From Elysia crispata (taxonomy: Eukaryota > Mollusca > Gastropoda > Plakobranchidae): a DNA stretch of 64,000 nt. Location of the stretch: positions 1 through 64,000 of the forward strand of contig JAWDGP010006277.1 of the NCBI GenBank assembly GCA_033675545.1, given 5' to 3'. The notes beneath the pieces are model-generated. The model saw only the letters and a list, made by a program, of their open reading frames with translations. It ran no database searches and was not told where the DNA came from. Both the position numbers and the translations under genes were made by a program. Shown piece after piece: positions 59,327 through 64,000 of the stretch. Each line of letters starts with the position of its first letter. Within the stretch, counting starts at the first letter, position 1.

Positions 59327-59965
59327 TGTATGTATCAAATGTACAAGATTATAAAAGCTGAACAAAGGAAATAAATATATTGCTTTTTACCGCCTCCGAT
59401 TCATTGTAAATGAGACTGAACAATTCTAAGTATTTCATTCGACAGTGTAAGAAACAATAAACCCAACCATAACTATATTAAGCATATCACAGTCTATCTG
59501 GCCAATATCTACTGCGGTCACTTAATACTGCCAAAAATCCTAGATAAGGACAGAAGTCCGACAACTAACAGATTCGGGAGAGAATAAAGATAGGAATTCT
59601 TAACATCTACTTCAGGATTTGTGATGAACTACTTCCTGCCGCCCTTTTCATCCCGCTCACAAGCAGTACTAGAAATCTAGTTTAGATAACTTAAATTTTG
59701 GGTGTGTCAGTCACAAAATCTAAATAAAAAAATCCATTTACATTACGAGCTCCACTGTGCAATGAATAGTTGTCAAAGCATCTCCCTCCCCCCCTCCCAC
59801 ACACACACTTTTATTTTCACACACAAAAGTATGTTGAGGGAAAGAAAGTGAAACAGGAGGAAGGGTTGGATGAAAAGAAAGACAAAGAGAAAGAGATTAA
59901 AGAAAAATAAATAGATCGGTAGAAAAAGAGATAAAAAATACATGTGATAAGGTAAGAAAAAAAAA

Positions 59966-60171
<206 letters not shown>

Positions 60172-61000
60172 GTGAAAAAGAGACTAAAAAGATAAACAGA
60201 AAGCAGACTCGCAGTCAACCTGGTGCCCAGCGATCAGAGAAGCAATGACTGCACGAAAAATAAAAATGATAGGAAAACGCGGGTTTTATTCAATCATCTT
60301 TCCCAAGGTCTCCTTCTGAATCGTATACCGAAGAGAGGAGATGTCATGTTTACAGTGCTGTTAAGCTGCGGGCGCCCTCTACATTGATTTATTGCGTAAA
60401 TGTGACATGCTGATGTCACCACACCCCTGACACCAAGGAAAAACCTTGTATGAATCTGGCAGACAAGTTTGACCTTTTTACTCTTAAATTATTTACCAAC
60501 CTTTGGAAAAATGAGACGGCGCTAAATAACGTATAGCTGGATGGACTGTGCTGAAAGTGTCCAACGTGTTAGAGAGAGGAAAGCAGGCACGACAAGGCTT
60601 AACTTATGAGTCTACAAGAATCAATGGGGGAAGATATTTCTAAGGCATAAAAGCAAAATCGTTACACGTGAGAAAGCTAATCCCATTCATACTGGCACAG
60701 AGCAAAGAATTAAAAAAAATATATTTGGTGAAAAACTACAAACTGCCTCTTATGGCTTTTTAAAATGTAATATTGCTCAAAAAAAAAATGAAATAAAATT
60801 CAAACTTCACTCCATCAGAAGCAAATTTGCCTCTTTATTGATGATCAGGATCAATGCAGTATTTCTGGGGTGACTATCTAGTGCACAATTCAATTCAAAA
60901 TACACAAATAAAAAAAAAAGCACAAGAGTCTAATAAGCAAAGCAATGGATTCTCTGCTCCTACGACTACACCGATTTCTGCTGGGATCAAGTTCAAGCCT

Positions 61001-61275
<275 letters not shown>

Positions 61276-64000
61276 CAGACAACAGTCAAGAAATCTCAGC
61301 ATGCAATTATAACTCAATTCCACTGTTGCCACGGAGCGACACAAACGCCTTTGTTTATTCTATTTTTTTTTTTTAATTTACCGGTTCATTCCTTTATGTT
61401 GTCTAGATTTAACCTAAGCTTACAAATTAATTGCTCAAAGTCGCGATATAAAATTTATTATTTTCCGTCTCTGAACAGTAGTTTCTGCATTATAATTCGA
61501 CTAAACAGGCACTGTTAGCCTAGGCTGTGTTTTTCAGGAGTTCAAGGAACGTAACTGAAATTTATTACGAATTTCTTCTATTCAGGAGTTTGGCAGATTG
61601 TTATTGTTACTATGAAAAAAAAAAGAGGTTTGACCTTCAATGATGAAGTTGAGGGAGGAAAAAAAATGGGAAGAGTATACTCGGACCAAGAATTCCTTAG
61701 CTTACACAGGCAGTAGTGATAAAAAAAGAAGAAAAAAAAGATTTCTTTGGCCATACATATAAAACATTTTTGAAAGTTCTTTGGATTTGTGTAATATTAT
61801 GAGTAAAAAGAAAATAATTTTTATCTTCAGAACACATAGATGATTTTTTTTAATTTCAGAGATCTCTATGAATTATCCCTTTCAAGTAATTAACCTGCAA
61901 GTCAGTATTTGTGCCATTTGAAAACGTTGTGAGCTGCTGTTTGCCGCTGCTACTCTGCGAGAAAATACCAAAAGGAAAAAAAAAAGAAAAGAAAAAAAAA
62001 GAAGAAACAAACAAAACAAAGGCAAAAGAAGGAAAAAAAAATTAAAGGATGTGTACATAGCATGAGGGTGAAACATGGTGCTGCACAAGCGCGAAAACCA
62101 CAGGAAAAAAAAACGCAAATGTCATCTTGTGAAACAATAGCGAAAGGCAGAGACCTTTAAATACTGGGAACGAGAGAGGCTACTCGCAAAAAAGATAAGC
62201 TGTAAAGGAGTTGGTGAAATGAACAGTGAGAGCATTTACTTTACTGGGCACTTATGATGTATCCTACCCAAAAACAAAAAAGCTAAACATTTTAACTCGT
62301 TCCTAGCCCTACAAAAAACTAAGATAAATTAAAAAAAAAAAATTCACAAGCATCGCATCAGATATATGTTTTTTTGTTTTTTTCTAAAAATGAAAGGGTT
62401 ACCACGTGAAAAACTATACTTGATTATTACAAATAAAGATAATCTGCAGTTTTACAATACCTTTAACAGCTTGCTTGATTTGAGAAAGAAAAAGAATAAT
62501 TTCAAAAAAATTTTTTTTTATTTATTTTGATTCAAAGATTAAATAAAAAAATTTTTTTTTGGTGAGTCAAAGATAACCTACATAGAGCGAATGATTAAGC
62601 ATGATTTATAATTTTCTTTTTCTTCGATTTCTCCCTTACATTGTTTCCTTGGTAAACAGGTATACTTTCAACAAATTGAACATATCAGACATCTTTTGCA
62701 TAAAAAATATAGTTTGTGCTTTAATACAAATTAAAAAAAAAATCGAATCATGCATTTTCCCCTACACATTAATACATGCTTTTAGAGGAATACATTTGTT
62801 AGGGAAACGGGATGAACTTTCAATATAAATTTGGAAGACAAACTTGATATCTATAAATGGCCGTATTAAAACCAAAATAAAAACACAATAAAAAGAAAGG
62901 CACCACTAACAGCAGAAAAATGCCAGAACAAAGCCACAAAAAAATGTGTAATGGTCTCATATATGGAGTTGAATACATAGGTTTTTCCCACACTAAAAGT
63001 TTATACAACAAATCTTCAAGTTGTCTTTTAAAGTGATTTCAATTTCATCCTCACTTTCATGTGTTGAATTACTCATGGTATTGTTTTAAGACTAGAAATC
63101 AACTCATTTTACGAGAACATTACACAGATAATAAAAATCTTACCTTAAACTATTTAGAGACAAACTAAGAGATAGCCTCTTTTTGCTGATGAGCAGAGGG
63201 GTGCATAAGGGAGAAAATGTTTAACTTATTGTTATCAGAAATTACAGGTTTTTTCTCATAAATCACTTATCACATAGCACTACATAAAATAGTCAGAGGT
63301 ACAAATTTTCAGGAATATGGAACACAAAAACACTTTTAAATATAGAGCAAAAATAGCACATGTCTAAAGAAAACAATCAAAACTGTTTTAATGGAAAAAA
63401 AAAAACCCAACCAACTTATGAGTAGAATTGAAAAAAATGTAAAAAGCACTTCAGTATGAACATGGTGTTCCATTTCCAATATAAAGAAATTTACCTAAAA
63501 ACTAGACCCACTATATTTTGCAATCATTCAAAACCAGTTGAAAGTCACAATTCAAAGTAAAAGAAAAAAGATATAAATTACTACTTTTGACAAAGTTTCT
63601 AGAGCTGAAAAATCAAAGGATTAGCTAAAGCCCCTCTTGTACTATATGAACTGAAGTATGTCCTCTCAATAAAATATGATAGGAGTCTAAATGTGTCTTC
63701 AGAAGATGGAAAAATGTGAAAAAATTGAATATTCCCTTAAGGAAGAGCTGAAACTTGAAATGGAACATTTGGTACCAAGCTTGGCAATAGACATAAAAAT
63801 AACATTAACTTTTTACATATGTTTTAAACTTCTATAATACTTTAGAGCACAATTCGGGACCTTCATAATATAAGCTCTTCAAAATTTTTATAAAATAATA
63901 ATCGTTGTAACATCCATAAAATTATTACCACTATCTTATGATTCACACATATTAATTTACGCCACAGATCGCTGGATTTTTGCCTTAGGTTCTAATATCC

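Noticed and set aside
62820..63011. Hydrophobic minus-strand frame that could be a membrane-protein exon
   Set aside because: AT-rich sequence readily gives Phe/Leu-rich frames; no splice sites or family match.

Overview
The window is animal nuclear DNA: AT-rich, with intron-rich genes, short exons bounded by GT-AG, LINE/SINE/DNA-transposon remnants and very long simple repeats. The proteins and the style of the LINE copies best fit a lophotrochozoan, most likely a gastropod mollusc. That placement is inference; no ribosomal or mitochondrial marker is present.

Four protein-coding genes can be assembled exon by exon, each with intact splice phases. (1) 2502-12039, minus: a nine-exon, 422-residue mitochondrial Obg-family GTPase (GTPBP10). 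(2) 16928-23331, minus: a five-exon, 237-residue AhpD-like/carboxymuconolactone-decarboxylase-fold protein with CxxCxxxH catalytic motif and a basic, mitochondrial-looking N-terminus. (3) 25293-27092, plus: a TRIM protein (RING, two B-boxes, coiled coil) with a hydrophobic C-terminal tail. (4) 40514-48746, minus: an eight-exon, 731-residue four-SH3 adaptor of the Tks/SH3PXD2 type whose first coding exon replaces the PX domain. Genes 2 and 3 are head-to-head. Position 1 to about 1410 looks like the 3' end of a plus-strand gene converging on gene 1. One further coding-looking open frame (58198-58482, minus) is unidentified.

Between and inside the genes are three 5'-truncated LINE copies, all on the plus strand (27560-30058, about 43560-44360, 55150-55570), a tRNA-derived SINE and a possible second copy, a 613-bp Harbinger-like MITE with TAA target duplication (18925-19537), a 189-bp piggyBac-like MITE at TTAA (16236-16424), and a hairpin MITE near 34350-34560. 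There is also a 47-bp satellite array (52211-53343) and a 41-bp array of seven copies that read as identical (56105-56391). The 47-61 kb interval around and upstream of the SH3 gene's first exon is crowded with (GA)n, (AAT)n, (AGT)n and (AAG)n tracts. Positions 30.1-40.5 kb and 48.7-64 kb hold no convincing coding exons apart from the frame at 58 kb.

No new multi-gene system was found. The points most worth a second look are the AhpD-like enzyme in an animal, the PX-less Tks-type gene, and degenerate repeats of a GTPBP10 exon-intron boundary inside its own intron.
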